Shown here: positions 1 through 11,300 of the stretch, one piece after another
Position numbering within the stretch: the first letter of the stretch is position 1
Layout of the letters: every line of letters starts with the position of its first letter
From: Allacma fusca
Taxonomy: Eukaryota > Arthropoda > Collembola > Symphypleona > Sminthuridae
DNA: 64,000 bases
Direction: 5' to 3'
NCBI GenBank assembly: GCA_947179485.1
Contig: OX359245.1
Location: 71,597,067 to 71,661,066 of the forward strand
Notes under the pieces: generated by a model
The model's input: only the letters and a program-made list of their open reading frames with translations
What the model was told of the DNA's origin: nothing
Databases searched by the model: none
Made by a program: the position numbers and the translations under genes

Positions 1-400
1 GATTTATAGCCACAGAACCTCACATTTGTTAAGAGGGGGTCTGCGCGTTGAATACTTTCAGCTTCCAAGGGACTCGGACTTTTATAAGCAATTCACTTTC
101 ACTGCTTTCACTCAGATGCTGGCAAATATTTGCTCCGGCTCTTTCTCCCGTACTTCCTTTCACTCCACAATTCCTTGTGGAGTGAATTTGGAACATGTAG
201 TCATCCGCTCTCTTACTTGTCTCGTACTTTCGTGCTCAGTGAAAGATGTGTAGTGTAGTGTGGAGCTAAGACGTGCTTATTGTAAAACAAAAAACCTTGA
301 AATACTCCAAGACAAGTCAGTCCCATAAATTAATTGACAGTTGGAAAGAACCAACTGAAATTTAAAGGGGACGTCTTGTGTTTTTGTGACAGATCTCAAA
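1..400. other. 5' flank and likely 5' UTR of the GPCR gene
   Basis: No convincing coding sequence. A 75-codon open frame at 26-253 shows no recognisable protein pattern and is treated as chance. The stretch probably holds the promoter and 5' leader of the receptor gene that starts at 401, but I see no clear TATA box at a fixed distance. Confidence 0.4.
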
Positions 401-3400
401 ATGAATTACTCTCTCGAAAAAGAGACTCCCGGGAATTCAGATCCGTTTTTCTTTGACGAAGAGCTGGATGGGAATTCTTTGGAGAATTCCTCCAACATGA
501 CCGGATTTGATCCTATGGTGCAACATGTGGAATACATTTTTGATAAAGGATACGTGAGAGTGATCTTTATTGGGATTTATTCCATTGTTTTCTGCTTATG
601 CTTCTTTGGTGAGTGGAATTCCTCGGAGAGCCTTTAAATTAACCGTAAAATCGGTAGATTTAAAAATGTTAACAATTCATGCTAAATTCTCAATTCCTTG
701 TAATGGGGAAATTGTAAATCCATTGTAGTTCTGAGTAAATCCGGAATTTCAAAACTACTGAAGGATTGGGGGATTTGTGTGAATATGTTCATTCTTTCTG
801 TGTATTTATTTTTCCCAAGTAATTTTAATATATGTAATCTATGTATGTTGTTTGTGGAGGGGCAAAATGGACCACACTTATTTCCCATGTAAACGAAAAT
901 TTTAGACAGGATTTCACTACAGAGGAAATCCATGTAAAGAGAAATTCCTTAGCAAAGAGCATTATTCAGTTTATTTGATCTCAGTCAAGAGTAAAAATTC
1001 AACCTCACATTGCATTCCCTCTGTACAAAAAAAAAACGTTTGAAATTCAAGTCGGGATTAAATAACATAATCGTATTACAATGTCGAACCTGAGACCAGC
1101 TTTCTGTCAGCTTTGACTGTAGCCCTATTCATGTCCCGTAGGATTTATAAAGTGTCTAGGAAATTCATATAGGGATTTAGTGAAGGGTCTGCTAATCGCA
1201 TTTATTAGCTCAAAGCTTATAAATTTTTCATGACAATTCCACATTCCTCCAGCCGTACATATATTCAGGCACTTTCGAAACAAGCAACAAGTGGTTTTTT
1301 GTTACAAACTCTCCAGCGATAATTCGAGGATAAAAGAGAAAAAGTACGGAATATTTTTGCCCTAAATTGGCTTACACATGAGAACTGGAGTGTTTTGGAA
1401 CACTCTCCGTACAAAAGTTTCAAAATTCAAAAAAGTGCGAAGCCCTTGGGCATGTAATTAAATTCATTTTCCAATTCGTTGAAACATTAGATTCCCAGAG
1501 TAGAAATTTGAGGAGCTTCGAAGCGATAGATTTCTTAATTACACTTTAGTATTATGAGTCCGGGCCTTTGATAAGGACCTGGACTGGGAAATATTTTAAT
1601 TAGATTTTAAATTAGACGACGCTAGGGTATACTTTTAAAACCTAGGCTTCCTCTTTCCCTGAAAAATTTTTCTCAGCATCTCCCTCAAATTGCGTTATAT
1701 ATCCCATGTTCATATTTTTTTTTACAAAGGCCATCTCATCATTATTTATCAAGTTGAATTTTGGAGTACGTATTGGGGTCTGGCAATTAAAACGTTTCGT
1801 ATCTTTTAGCAATATGGTTTTGGAAATCTTCAAAAGCAAGCAAATTTTTTATTTTTTGACTCTTGAATCATTATTACACAGTTTCACTGTAATGAATGTC
1901 TTTATAAGGGATTTCGGCTATATAAAATCCATTCCAAATTCCTATGTACACAATGCTCCAGACTTTGCATTTATAATTGCATGTAAAGAGCAAAAGTCTT
2001 TTGAGTATCCACTGGAGCGAGAATTGTATTGATCTTCTAATTGTGTCAACATGACTGTTGTTCTTCCTCCATGGATGCGGAAGTATAGTTACAAATAATA
2101 ATACGCTTCTGTTGACCGTGTCAACCTGAGATCTTATTACCGTAGAAAGTAAAATATAGCAAATGTATGCACATGGACATTATCAATTGAAAAAAGTAAC
2201 GACAAGGGTATTTACGTACACGAAGTAAACAAGTTTTTAATTTTTTTTTTCAGGGAACTTGGCAGTCGTCCTTGTTGTCACATTACATCCGAAGATGCGG
2301 AGCACTACGAGATTCTGCCTCGGGAACCTGGCATTTGCAAACTTATGCGTCGGAATCTTTTGTGTGTATCAAAACCTGTCCACGTTTTTATTTGACAGGT
2401 GAGTAATTATTTGGGGAGGAGGTCCTCAACCCCTCCCTTAACACGAATAGCAATACCCTCATTAGAATTCCCTCCCTTTGAATATCCTCCTTCGAATGTT
2501 CACAATGCGGCAGGAACTTTCCTCAAATTTTTTATATTCCTTAGATTCATAATTCCTGTCAGGGTTTTGTAGTGTGAGGACTTCAAAAGTTAAGGAATAC
2601 GAGTAAACATTTATATTTCTACCCCAACTTAGTAATTATATATACCTCCAGGAAATTTTTGTGTAAACTTTTTAATAACAGCGATAATTTTTCCGCCTGA
2701 CAAAAATTAAATTGGGAGTGTGAGAGCAAATTTAAATTTTACTCTGAAGTTTTATTGCTCCAGATTCGTTGCTAATAATTGATTGTAAATAAAGATGGCT
2801 GTTCGGGTCCTTCCTCTGCAAAATGTACTACTTCATCAACAGCTTGAGTCACACGGCCTCAATCTTGATCCTGGTCGTGATTTGCGTCGAGAGGTATCTG
2901 GCCATTCTGCATCCCTTCAAGACCAGACAATGGCTGACTCTAATGCGCCTGCGGGTTAGAAATTTTCTGTCAATTTTCTTAACGCCCACAGCTCTTTTAA
3001 TTTATTATTTATGACCCAGGAAATTTATGATGAGCCCTGAAATTTTTTTCCGCAGGTAGTGATCATAACAGTTTGGATCCTCAGCGCCATCCTTTGCTCC
3101 CCCCGTTTGTACTATATCACAACCTATTACATCCCCTCAACTGGGCCAGACGGGGAGGAGCTATATGAGATGATCTGCGCTCCTCAGCAAACCCTCTATG
3201 ACCATCATATATTTGACATAGTGTACTTCATTCTCCTGTACCTCCTACCGCTAGTAGGGATGTCCTACCTTTACACTCGGGTAGGGATCGTCCTCTGGCA
3301 CAGTTCCGGACTGAAACGGCACCCAGGACAGGGGCCAGAACTGAACTCCCTAAGCATGAAGGTCCCCCTAAGAAGCAGCATCGCTGATTCTGAACCCGGC

Positions 3401-4285
3401 TCAATTCGAATTAATCAAAGGCAGAGGAAGCCCGTCCAAGTGAAACGTTGCGCCAGGATTTTGGCGCCTGGCGCACATACCAGGCGCGTCGCCGTGCGCC
3501 ACTCCAACAATTCCTTTGAAGATAGCCTTGGCGAGGAGGAAGACTTGGGACTTCGCCAGAAGATCCGAGCTCCGAAATGTCTTTCAAAGAGCGTTCCCGT
3601 ACTGTTAGAAAATGCTCAAGGGAAACCCTCATCACCAGTCAGACATGTTCCTGGGAGAGATGAATTGACTGGGACCAACTTTCCGAACGTAACTTTGAAG
3701 AACATTAGACAATTAGACAGAAGCAAGTCAAGGGATAATTCCATTAGAATTTATGCAAATGGCGGGAAATTTCAAGAGTCAGTCCATGTGGAGCGTAATT
3801 ATGAGAATGGAGGTCCGGAACATTCAAGGATTTCAGTGTCCGCTAGTTGCCCTGAAATGTCCAATTGTATAGAGTCAAGTGAAAATTTCTTAAAATCTAC
3901 GAAGCTCGCAGAGAGAAAACTGTCGGGCTCAAAGGAATTGAATAATTTACGAGTGGATAATAAAATGAAGAGTCTCATCAAATCCCGTCAGGCTGTTGTG
4001 AGGATGTTGGTCGTGATTGTGATGACTTTTGCATTTTGTAATTTCCCTTTCCATCTCCGGAAATTCTGTCAGAATTACATGCCCAACTATGATTTTGAAA
4101 GTAGTCTCAGTAACATTATGACCCCCATGACATTCCTACTCATGTATTTCAACTGTGCTGTGAATCCTATTATTTTTGCTTTCATGTCCAAAGGTTTCCG
4201 CTCATGTTTCCTGGATCTTGTCAAGTGTCAACTTCAGGGGAGGCCTCTCCCAAGGAACCCTTCCAATCCTGTACCTCATCATTAG
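401..4285 (+). CDS. Class A neuropeptide GPCR, trissin-receptor-like (4 exons)
   Basis: Rhodopsin-family receptor assembled from exons 401-608, 2254-2398, 2795-2954 and 3056-4285. All joins are GT..AG and keep frame, giving 580 aa. ATG 401 is chosen as the first ATG of the exon frame. Seen: Asn-rich extracellular N-terminus with NxS/T sites; TM1 with GN..V (about 53-79); TM2 NLAFANLCVGIFCV (about 94-107); conserved Cys126 before TM3; ERY (150-152) in place of DRY, followed by LAILHP; TM5; a very long Ser/Arg-rich third intracellular loop of roughly 200 residues; TM6 ending in FCNFPFHLRKF; and TM7 with NPIIF in place of NPxxY. The text around TM2-TM4 resembles insect trissin receptors as I remember them. 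That family couples a Cys-rich neuropeptide to G proteins in the plasma membrane. The GPCR call is firm; the ligand is an inference. Confidence 0.8.
609..2253 (+). other. Intron 1 of the GPCR gene
   Basis: A 1.6-kb intron with donor GTGAGT and an acceptor preceded by a long T run. No transposon boundary, RNA gene or convincing reading frame recognised. The 108-codon frame at 1706-2032 is AT-rich and looks like chance. Confidence 0.6.
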
Positions 4286-4387
4286 TGACTGTGTTTGAAA
4301 TTTCAATGTATTTTTGAGACTCAACTTACCCCAGTGCATTTGCCGTAATCTTTCAGAGAAAATCCTAATAAGACAAATATTAACTGT

Positions 4388-4393
4388 AATAAA
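4388..4393 (+). terminator. AATAAA polyadenylation signal of the GPCR gene
   Basis: Canonical AATAAA about 100 bp after the receptor stop codon and the first such signal downstream. Confidence 0.6.
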
Positions 4394-4422
4394 CAAATAT
4401 TATTGTAAAATACAATACTCAT

Positions 4423-4629
4423 CATTTGTCACCCGTCCCTGAGCACACGTTCAGTGGTAATTGTTTTGTAAGCAGGGATTTTAAAATAGAACGTTGACCT
4501 TTTTAGCCGAGATTTGATGTCCTGAGAAATTTGCTTTGCTAACAGGGATTTCCAAAGTTATGACCTTTTTCTCAGGGATTTTGCAATTGTTGAGGGCTTC
4601 CCTCCAGGGACAAGGAGGGGTGACAAATG
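4423..4629. repeat. Small inverted-repeat element related to the CAGGGATTT MITE family
   Basis: Begins CATTTGTCACCC and ends GGGTGACAAATG, a perfect 12-bp inverted repeat about 200 bp apart. The interior repeats CAGGGATTT-type words and shares long stretches with the MITE at 47902-48285 (the segments with AGGGATTTTGAAA and GAGGGCTTCCCTGCAGGGAC). No clear 8-bp target duplication, so this may be a fragment or a diverged relative. The following 4630-5253 shows nothing recognisable. Confidence 0.5.
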
Positions 4630-5257
4630 TTTATTGGGATTCTGAACGTGATAAATCTCTTGACAACATTTCAAGCTAATTATTGAAGATCTTCTAATGA
4701 GTAGCTATAAATTGGCCCTGCAAAATAAAGATACAATTTAATTTACTGATTACCGTGAATAGCCTTTGAAAGGATCAAAGTTTCCAGGAATTATTTCAAA
4801 CTGAGCAAACTGACAATTTAGCCTTTCATATTAAGCCTGTTGAAAGGAGCTCTTTTCAAAGTATTCCTAGGAAAGAGCTTAAAATCATATTTAGGACGGC
4901 ACTTCAAAGGGTCTTTCTGAAGCGGCTGTCACACGAGTCCTTAGTTAGTGGATGCTGAAGGAAAGCTGAAAAACTGGGAAGATCAACATGGAATGAGTTT
5001 ACAGTGTAATCTCTTCATAAGAGCATTCCGAGACAGCAGTACAATGTGGGTCTTTTAAGTTACGCTATTCCCAGGAGGAAAATTAGCACTGGCAAAAATT
5101 GCAAATACTTCAAGTGTTCAAATAATTTTTCCTCCTTGGTTCAATTTTTACGGAGGGCTCCTATAGTCAGAGCACACTGTGGTCAAGGACTAGAATCAGC
5201 AAGAGTTTTGTTTGATAGAAGATGCAACATCAAGAGAGGGAAATTTTAAATCTCTTT

Positions 5258-5596
5258 TGTTAGGATACATGTACTGTATAGTATATGATATATACACATG
5301 TGTACATATATAGGGAGGCTGAAGTCATGAATTCAGACTCCCTATATAAACGTGTGTCACCATAAGAAATGTAACAAGTAGCTGGGAAAGAGAGAAGGAA
5401 GAAGGAGATAAGGAGAGAGAATCAGACAATAAAGGAGACATAGAGAATCACCCTTTGTATACATACGCACTTATTTGTATAGTCTCTACGACAGTTCCTC
5501 TCACATACACACGCATACAAGAGAATAAAAATAATTCTCCCCATCATTCACTTATTCTTAATCAAGTAATCCCCATTCACAATTTCCATCTTAACA
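5258..5596 (+). repeat. 5' LTR of element 1
   Basis: 339 bp, TG..CA ends, identical to 14298-14636. Contains TATATAAA (5343-5350) and AATAAA (5428-5433), so the U3/R/U5 order is plausible with transcription starting near 5375. A purine-rich stretch near 5390-5425 lies in the likely R region. Confidence 0.95.
5307..5348 (+). promoter_or_regulatory. Long hairpin overlapping the LTR TATA box
   Basis: TATATAGGGAG (5307-5317) pairs perfectly with CTCCCTATATA (5338-5348). Inside it CTGAA pairs with TTCAG around an 8-nt loop, giving a 16-bp stem with one mismatch. The right arm contains the TATA box, so the promoter sits inside a palindrome. The same structure is at 14347-14388 in the 3' LTR. Confidence 0.7.
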
Positions 5597-5612
5597 TGGT
5601 GGAGGTGCTACG
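5597..5612 (+). promoter_or_regulatory. Probable primer binding site of element 1
   Basis: TGGTGGAGGTGCTACG starts directly after the 5' LTR, and its TGG matches the CCA end of a tRNA. I cannot assign the tRNA by eye. Confidence 0.6.
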
Positions 5613-5817
5613 TTTTCTATATTTTAGTTTGTCAATTAAAATATAGACGTTCCCCGTACTTCTTCAGTGCTACTTGTTCATCTTACATTTTTATTAACTT
5701 ATCCGTGGCGTTAAGCCTCTGCCGAAAGCTCTGTTCAAAATTTTAAGACATTTTCCAAAACGCCCAACAATATAATCATTTTGCTCCAATATTCCCCAAG
5801 TTTTTCACATCAACCCC

Positions 5818-8334
5818 ATGTCACGCGACATACGATTGTTACGTACCACTCGACCCCACAGTCACAGTGAGTTTGTGCGTTATAACGGAGTGAATTATAT
5901 AGTCGTCCAACAAAGAGAAGCCAGTTTGGTAGAACTCTCCCCTGCTGAACAACAAATCGCCTGTGAAAAATACGCCCATTTGACAATCGAGAAAGCGATA
6001 TGCCAGTATCGATATTATAAAATCTTCAAAACCAAGTTGCCCCTTTATCAACATTCTGCCGTTCGACCTCACCCCATTACTGAAGCTGACTTTGACGTGC
6101 TCCATAAACGCCGAACCGGGATTCCACGCTCGACGCCTTCAAATTCCGCCAGCCTGCCCTCCCCGGTACTTTCATCCTCCGAAGGGGACAACACCGAGGG
6201 TCCTACTCCGGAACCTTCTACACCAGTCGGTGGATTCCACGACTTCCTTCCCGCCAGGACTTCAACCCCAGCCGTCGTCACGGACACCGCTGAAGCTGCT
6301 TCTGATACTGTAAGCTCAAATTTATATTTTTCTCCCGAGTCCACCAGTGTGGGTGCATCCCACTCCACAACTCTCATCTCTACTCCCAATCCTCCTAATA
6401 TACGAACAAACCTCGAGGTAATATCCGACGAATACGTCGACCGGATCTGTCACAAACATCTTCACGACTCTACTGGAACTAGTATTGTCACATATCCATA
6501 TTATCTCCAATTGTTACAAGATCTACATCAAGCAACTCGTATACACCCTGACGGTACTGACTACACCTCCCGTGCTGGGTTTCAACGTGTCGTTACGCGA
6601 GTCCTTCGCCTTTTCATTAACTCCCAACCATCTAATACAACTAATCACACCATCATAGATGAACTTCGTGAAATTGCAGATTCACTAATAATCAGCACAT
6701 CAACATCCACTACACATTCCAATACTCTTGTTCCCGTAACGTCACTTCCCATTACCACTTCTTCCACAACTTCAACATCCACGCCCGTCCGATATTTAAC
6801 TGGCCCACGGTTATCAACATTTTCTATTAATACAGAAAGCCTAGGACCCGTAGTTACCACATGGAATCATAAGCTTCAATCCTCTGAGACATTAGGCAAC
6901 GACTTATCCCCACTACTTCAATTCACCTACTATCTCGATTTGGTACGTACGTATCAGTTACTGGACAAATATACCCATTCCCATTATCCTTTCCAATCAC
7001 CACAAGCATATCGTGAAGCACTGGCATCCTTGGATCAACGTTTTGTCACCTTAGCCGTCCGTGACAATCCCGCTCTGCTCTCTATTCATAACACTATAAT
7101 TGCATCTTCCGCCGTCGCACCTACCATTGACCCAACAGTATTACCTGAAGATACAAACCCCTTCTGGAATTTAGACATATTTGAAAACGTCCAACCGGAC
7201 TCACCACCTCCTTCGCCATTTAACACCGCCTCCTCAAGACCGCCATCCCCTCACTATATCCCTGCTACTATAATGGATACTACCAGGCTCTTATTTGAAA
7301 AACCAAAATTCCCCTCCCGTGAAACATCCACAGAAGACATTCGGACATTTATCAAACGCTGTAACGAGTTTTTCAAGGCATTGAACATCCTCGACGATGA
7401 TACCAAAAAGGCTTATATTTACAGAAACATCTCTGATGCTTCCAAAACCGGAAAAGACTTTTTTGAATACTATTATGTGCTCCCTTCCACGTCCCGTCGC
7501 ACGTATGCACAATTCTGCGATGACATCCTGGCCCAACTGCCTCGAGATATTCCTGACCGCAAGAGTCAACTACTGGATGCCCTCTCCATGACACCCTATC
7601 CAAATGAGTTGCCTACAATATTTGCACTCCGTGTTCGTTCCGCCGCCGGTACTGACTGGAAATCCCTACCTGAGAAAACCGCCGTCGACTCCATCCGGTC
7701 CAAGTTATCCCCTACGGTCAATATCTTTTTACAATCCTGGAATGACCGTATCAGAAACTTCACCCATTTACTCGATGCTCTTAGGGAGTATGAGAGTTGT
7801 TCCAACCAGACCATGCAAACCTCTCCGGTCACCCTTCCAACGACTACTATTCCCGTCACTTTAGATACAAAATTGGACACCCTTTTAGCAAGACTAGAAA
7901 AACTGGAATCAAAAGACACTACTGTTATGGCTGTCGCTACATATCCTCGCCCTCGACCTCCGAACCCTGGCTACAATTATTCCACCGTCCGTAGTCCACC
8001 TCAAGGCCCTCCACGGCAAATTACTTGTTGGACATGTGGTCGACCGGGTCACGTAGCCCGAGTTTGTCGCTCCGCTCCACGACATCCCATCAACCAATCG
8101 CATGGACAATCTAATATCATCTGTGGACGTTGTTCCCGTCCCCATCACACTGCAAATAATTGTCGACAGCCCAAAGCCATGCATTATGCACAATGGGCTC
8201 GAGAACGATCCCAGTTCCGTCAACAAAGTTTAAACTCCCAAGGGCAGCCGGGACGCGGACCACCCCGCCAACTGCCCGCAATCCATTCCCTCGACACCCC
8301 ACAGTACCAGGACGAAACCGATATCCTAGACTAA
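5818..8334 (+). CDS. gag: Gag polyprotein of element 1
   Basis: 838-aa frame from ATG 5818, after a leader of about 220 nt beyond the LTR. The N-terminal half is Ser/Thr/Pro-rich with long low-complexity stretches. A more structured capsid-like part follows near residues 480-700. Two CCHC zinc knuckles of the form C-x2-C-x4-H-x4-C sit near residues 737-750 and 769-782, which in this family bind the RNA genome. The C-terminus is Gln/Arg-rich. The last 175 nt overlap the pol frame, and ribosomes most likely slip at 8229-8235, so a full Gag is the default product and Gag-Pol the minor one. Confidence 0.93.
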   Translation: MSRDIRLLRTTRPHSHSEFVRYNGVNYIVVQQREASLVELSPAEQQIACEKYAHLTIEKAICQYRYYKIFKTKLPLYQHSAVRPHPITEADFDVLHKRRTGIPRSTPSNSASLPSPVLSSSEGDNTEGPTPEPSTPVGGFHDFLPARTSTPAVVTDTAEAASDTVSSNLYFSPESTSVGASHSTTLISTPNPPNIRTNLEVISDEYVDRICHKHLHDSTGTSIVTYPYYLQLLQDLHQATRIHPDGTDYTSRAGFQRVVTRVLRLFINSQPSNTTNHTIIDELREIADSLIISTSTSTTHSNTLVPVTSLPITTSSTTSTSTPVRYLTGPRLSTFSINTESLGPVVTTWNHKLQSSETLGNDLSPLLQFTYYLDLVRTYQLLDKYTHSHYPFQSPQAYREALASLDQRFVTLAVRDNPALLSIHNTIIASSAVAPTIDPTVLPEDTNPFWNLDIFENVQPDSPPPSPFNTASSRPPSPHYIPATIMDTTRLLFEKPKFPSRETSTEDIRTFIKRCNEFFKALNILDDDTKKAYIYRNISDASKTGKDFFEYYYVLPSTSRRTYAQFCDDILAQLPRDIPDRKSQLLDALSMTPYPNELPTIFALRVRSAAGTDWKSLPEKTAVDSIRSKLSPTVNIFLQSWNDRIRNFTHLLDALREYESCSNQTMQTSPVTLPTTTIPVTLDTKLDTLLARLEKLESKDTTVMAVATYPRPRPPNPGYNYSTVRSPPQGPPRQITCWTCGRPGHVARVCRSAPRHPINQSHGQSNIICGRCSRPHHTANNCRQPKAMHYAQWARERSQFRQQSLNSQGQPGRGPPRQLPAIHSLDTPQYQDETDILD
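8229..8277 (+). promoter_or_regulatory. -1 ribosomal frameshift signal between gag and pol (element 1)
   Basis: Heptamer TTTAAAC at 8229-8235 lies in the correct gag phase (T TTA AAC). After a 6-nt spacer, GGGCAG (8242-8247) can pair with CTGCCC (8272-8277), and inside it CGGG (8249-8252) with CCCG (8264-8267). A -1 slip enters exactly the frame of pol. This matches the canonical arrangement of slippery site, 5-9 nt spacer and structure. Confidence 0.88.
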
Positions 8335-11300
8335 TGGTCCCTTCCATCTACATTCACAACCCTGCCAAGATACAAATTTCATCCCTTTCCTGCTCCCTCA
8401 AAATCATCATACAAATACAAAATCAAAATCATCCATGCCTTATTGACACCGGAGCTGCTGCTTCCCTAATCCATCCGACCTATGTACCTCCTGGAACTCC
8501 CATTATGAAATCCAATATACAACTTATCGACGCATCTGGCAATTCCATGCCTAATCAAGGACTTGCTCTCATTAAATTCAAAATTGGCAAGTGTACATTT
8601 TTACATCCCTTCATAGTCGCCCCATCAAAAGCTCTTAAAATAATATTGGGTACGGACTTTCTATACTCAAAAGGAGGATTCCTCATCAACACACAGCAGA
8701 ACACTTTATATAACAAGTTTACAGGCTCCTTGCCCCTCATCCATACTCAATTGCAACATACGGCTGCCATCACAGCACAATGCAATGTGCCAGTTTCAAA
8801 ACTTGAAAATCCAATTACGAAATTACAGACAGATTTCCCAATCCCCTCTACAGTGTCTACCAGACATCCGGCTGATGGTCTCGAAAATCTGACCTCAACC
8901 ACGCCCAAACAATGCTCCTCAGCTACACAAACCTACGAAACCCCAAAGTCTACGGGAACCCAAACAGACAATAACAAACCTATAAATCATAGACGTAAAA
9001 ACCCCAGCCAACCTATGCATTTTGCAGACACAGTTACGTCACCCTCATCATCTGACAGTTCAGACTATGAATTCCGTTCTACACATCCCCAACGACGTCG
9101 TATTTCTGTTCATCACAGACCTCGTCCTGCACCTTCACATCATCGCACCCTAACAGCCCGAACGTCAGCATCTCACCCACGCATTCCGCTTTCGGTCCTG
9201 TGTGTATCACATGAGGACTCTAATGGACTTCTTAGAGTCGCAGGCACCCATGACATCCCACCACGTTGTCATGTCACTATCCCCATCCATCATACGACAT
9301 CAGGTTCAACTCCTCTCAATTTCGAGCCCCACGATTCCTTATATACGCAATTCCATTTATTAGCCCCAAACGCCATTGTGTCACCCACCTCAAAATTCAT
9401 GCTGTTAACGAACCCGACGTCAATGACTATAACCCTACCTGACGGTTTAGGACTTGGAAAGACCACCCCATTCTTGGTTGATGACATATCTATGATCCCC
9501 GTCCCTGTGAATGCCATTGACATCAGCGACTCCAAACTCCAACAAGAAATCAATTCCTTCAAGATTAATCCACACCTGGACCAAGCTGATCAACATAAAT
9601 TACGTAAACTCCTCACGGAATTCCGATCATCGTTCGCGTTTACTCCCCAAGAATTAGGGAAATGTTCTATTCTACCCTTCAAAATAGACTTGACTAGTGG
9701 AGAGATTGTTTCCCACCGTGCCTACAAGACATCAGCATACCAAGATGCTCTCATTGATGCTGAAGTAAAGAAACTCTTGGACAACAATATAATTGAACCA
9801 TCCACCTCCCCCTACACAAGCCCCGTCATAGTCGTGTTGAAGAAACCTAACGACCAAGGTGTCAGGAAGCCCCGTATGGTTGTCGACCTCCGGTCCCTCA
9901 ATGCCATTACCAAATCCATGCACTGGCCACTGCCCAGTGTAGACGAAATTCTACGCCGCCTACAAAACCACAAATACTTCTCTACGTTAGACCTCGCCCA
10001 AGGGTTCCATCAAATTACGGTGGACGAAGCTTCACGAGAAAAACTCAGCTTTATCACAAAAAATGGACAATATCAATATATTATGATGCCGTTTGGCGCG
10101 AAGAACTCCCCTTCCCATTTTTGCCGTGTAATTGATGTGATCCTAAGTGACCTCAAATACTCCACTGCACTAGCCTATGTTGACGACATTGTGGTCTGCT
10201 CCACCACCATCGACGAACATGTTATCAAGTTACGGAAAATTTTTCAACGGTTTGCGGACCATAATCTCAAATTCGAATCATCCAAATGTAGCTTTGCGTA
10301 TACAGAGATTAGCCTCCTCGGATTTACCGTCAACAGTCATGGTCTCCAACCTCATGATAATCACCTACAGGCGCTACAACGCATGCCCACACCTACAGAT
10401 GTTACATCCGTTCAATCCTTCCTCGGAATGGCTAATTTCTTCCGACGTTTCATTCCACATTTTGCACAAATAGCTGCCCCACTTAGAGACCTAACTAAAG
10501 CCAATGTCTCCTTCGAATGGTCACATGAATGCGAACAGGCCTTTGAAACACTCAAATCCATTTTAGTTTCAAAACCGGTCCTTGCTCACTACGATCCAGC
10601 CAAGCCTACCTTCCTTTATACGGATGCTTCACTCCATGGCCTAGGAGCATACCTCACACAGTTACAGCCTGACGGTCGCGAACATCCCATTTATTACCTG
10701 AGCAGAAAATTGAATAAATATGAAGCAAAGTATCACATCCGCCTATTGGAACTCTTGGCGATTACATGGGCAACAAGCAAACTCAAAGAATACCTTCTCG
10801 GCATACCTTTTACTGTCAAAACAGATCATCACAGCCTTTGCTACATCTTGAAGAGCAAAGATGATTTAAATCCCAAACTGCAGCGTATGCAGATCATGCT
10901 CATGCCATATGACATTACAATACAATATGTCCGTGGTGCTACACACCGTGTCGCGGATTGTCTCAGTAGGAATCCTTTAGATGATCCAGAATTTTCCGCT
11001 ACGGACGAAGATGCTTGCCTCCCCATCAATGCCATCAGTATTTCCACATTAAGGGATGAACAACTCAAGGATCCATCCATTGCACGAATTATACAACGAC
11101 TACCTGCTAATTGGAGACTCAAACATAATTATTCCCTTCACGATGGTATACTATACAAGTTTAACAATCGACCTGGTGAGGACTCTCTAATCGTGGTCCC
11201 TAAACAAATGGTCCCCGACGTCATCGCATCCTATCATAATGCCACATGTCATTTCGGTCCTTCCAAAACACTACAAAAGTTACAGGACTCCTTTCACTGG

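Noticed and set aside
8170..8176. CCCAAAG as an alternative slippery site in the gag-pol overlap
   Set aside because: It is in the wrong phase for X XXY YYZ; TTTAAAC at 8229 is in phase and has the structure.
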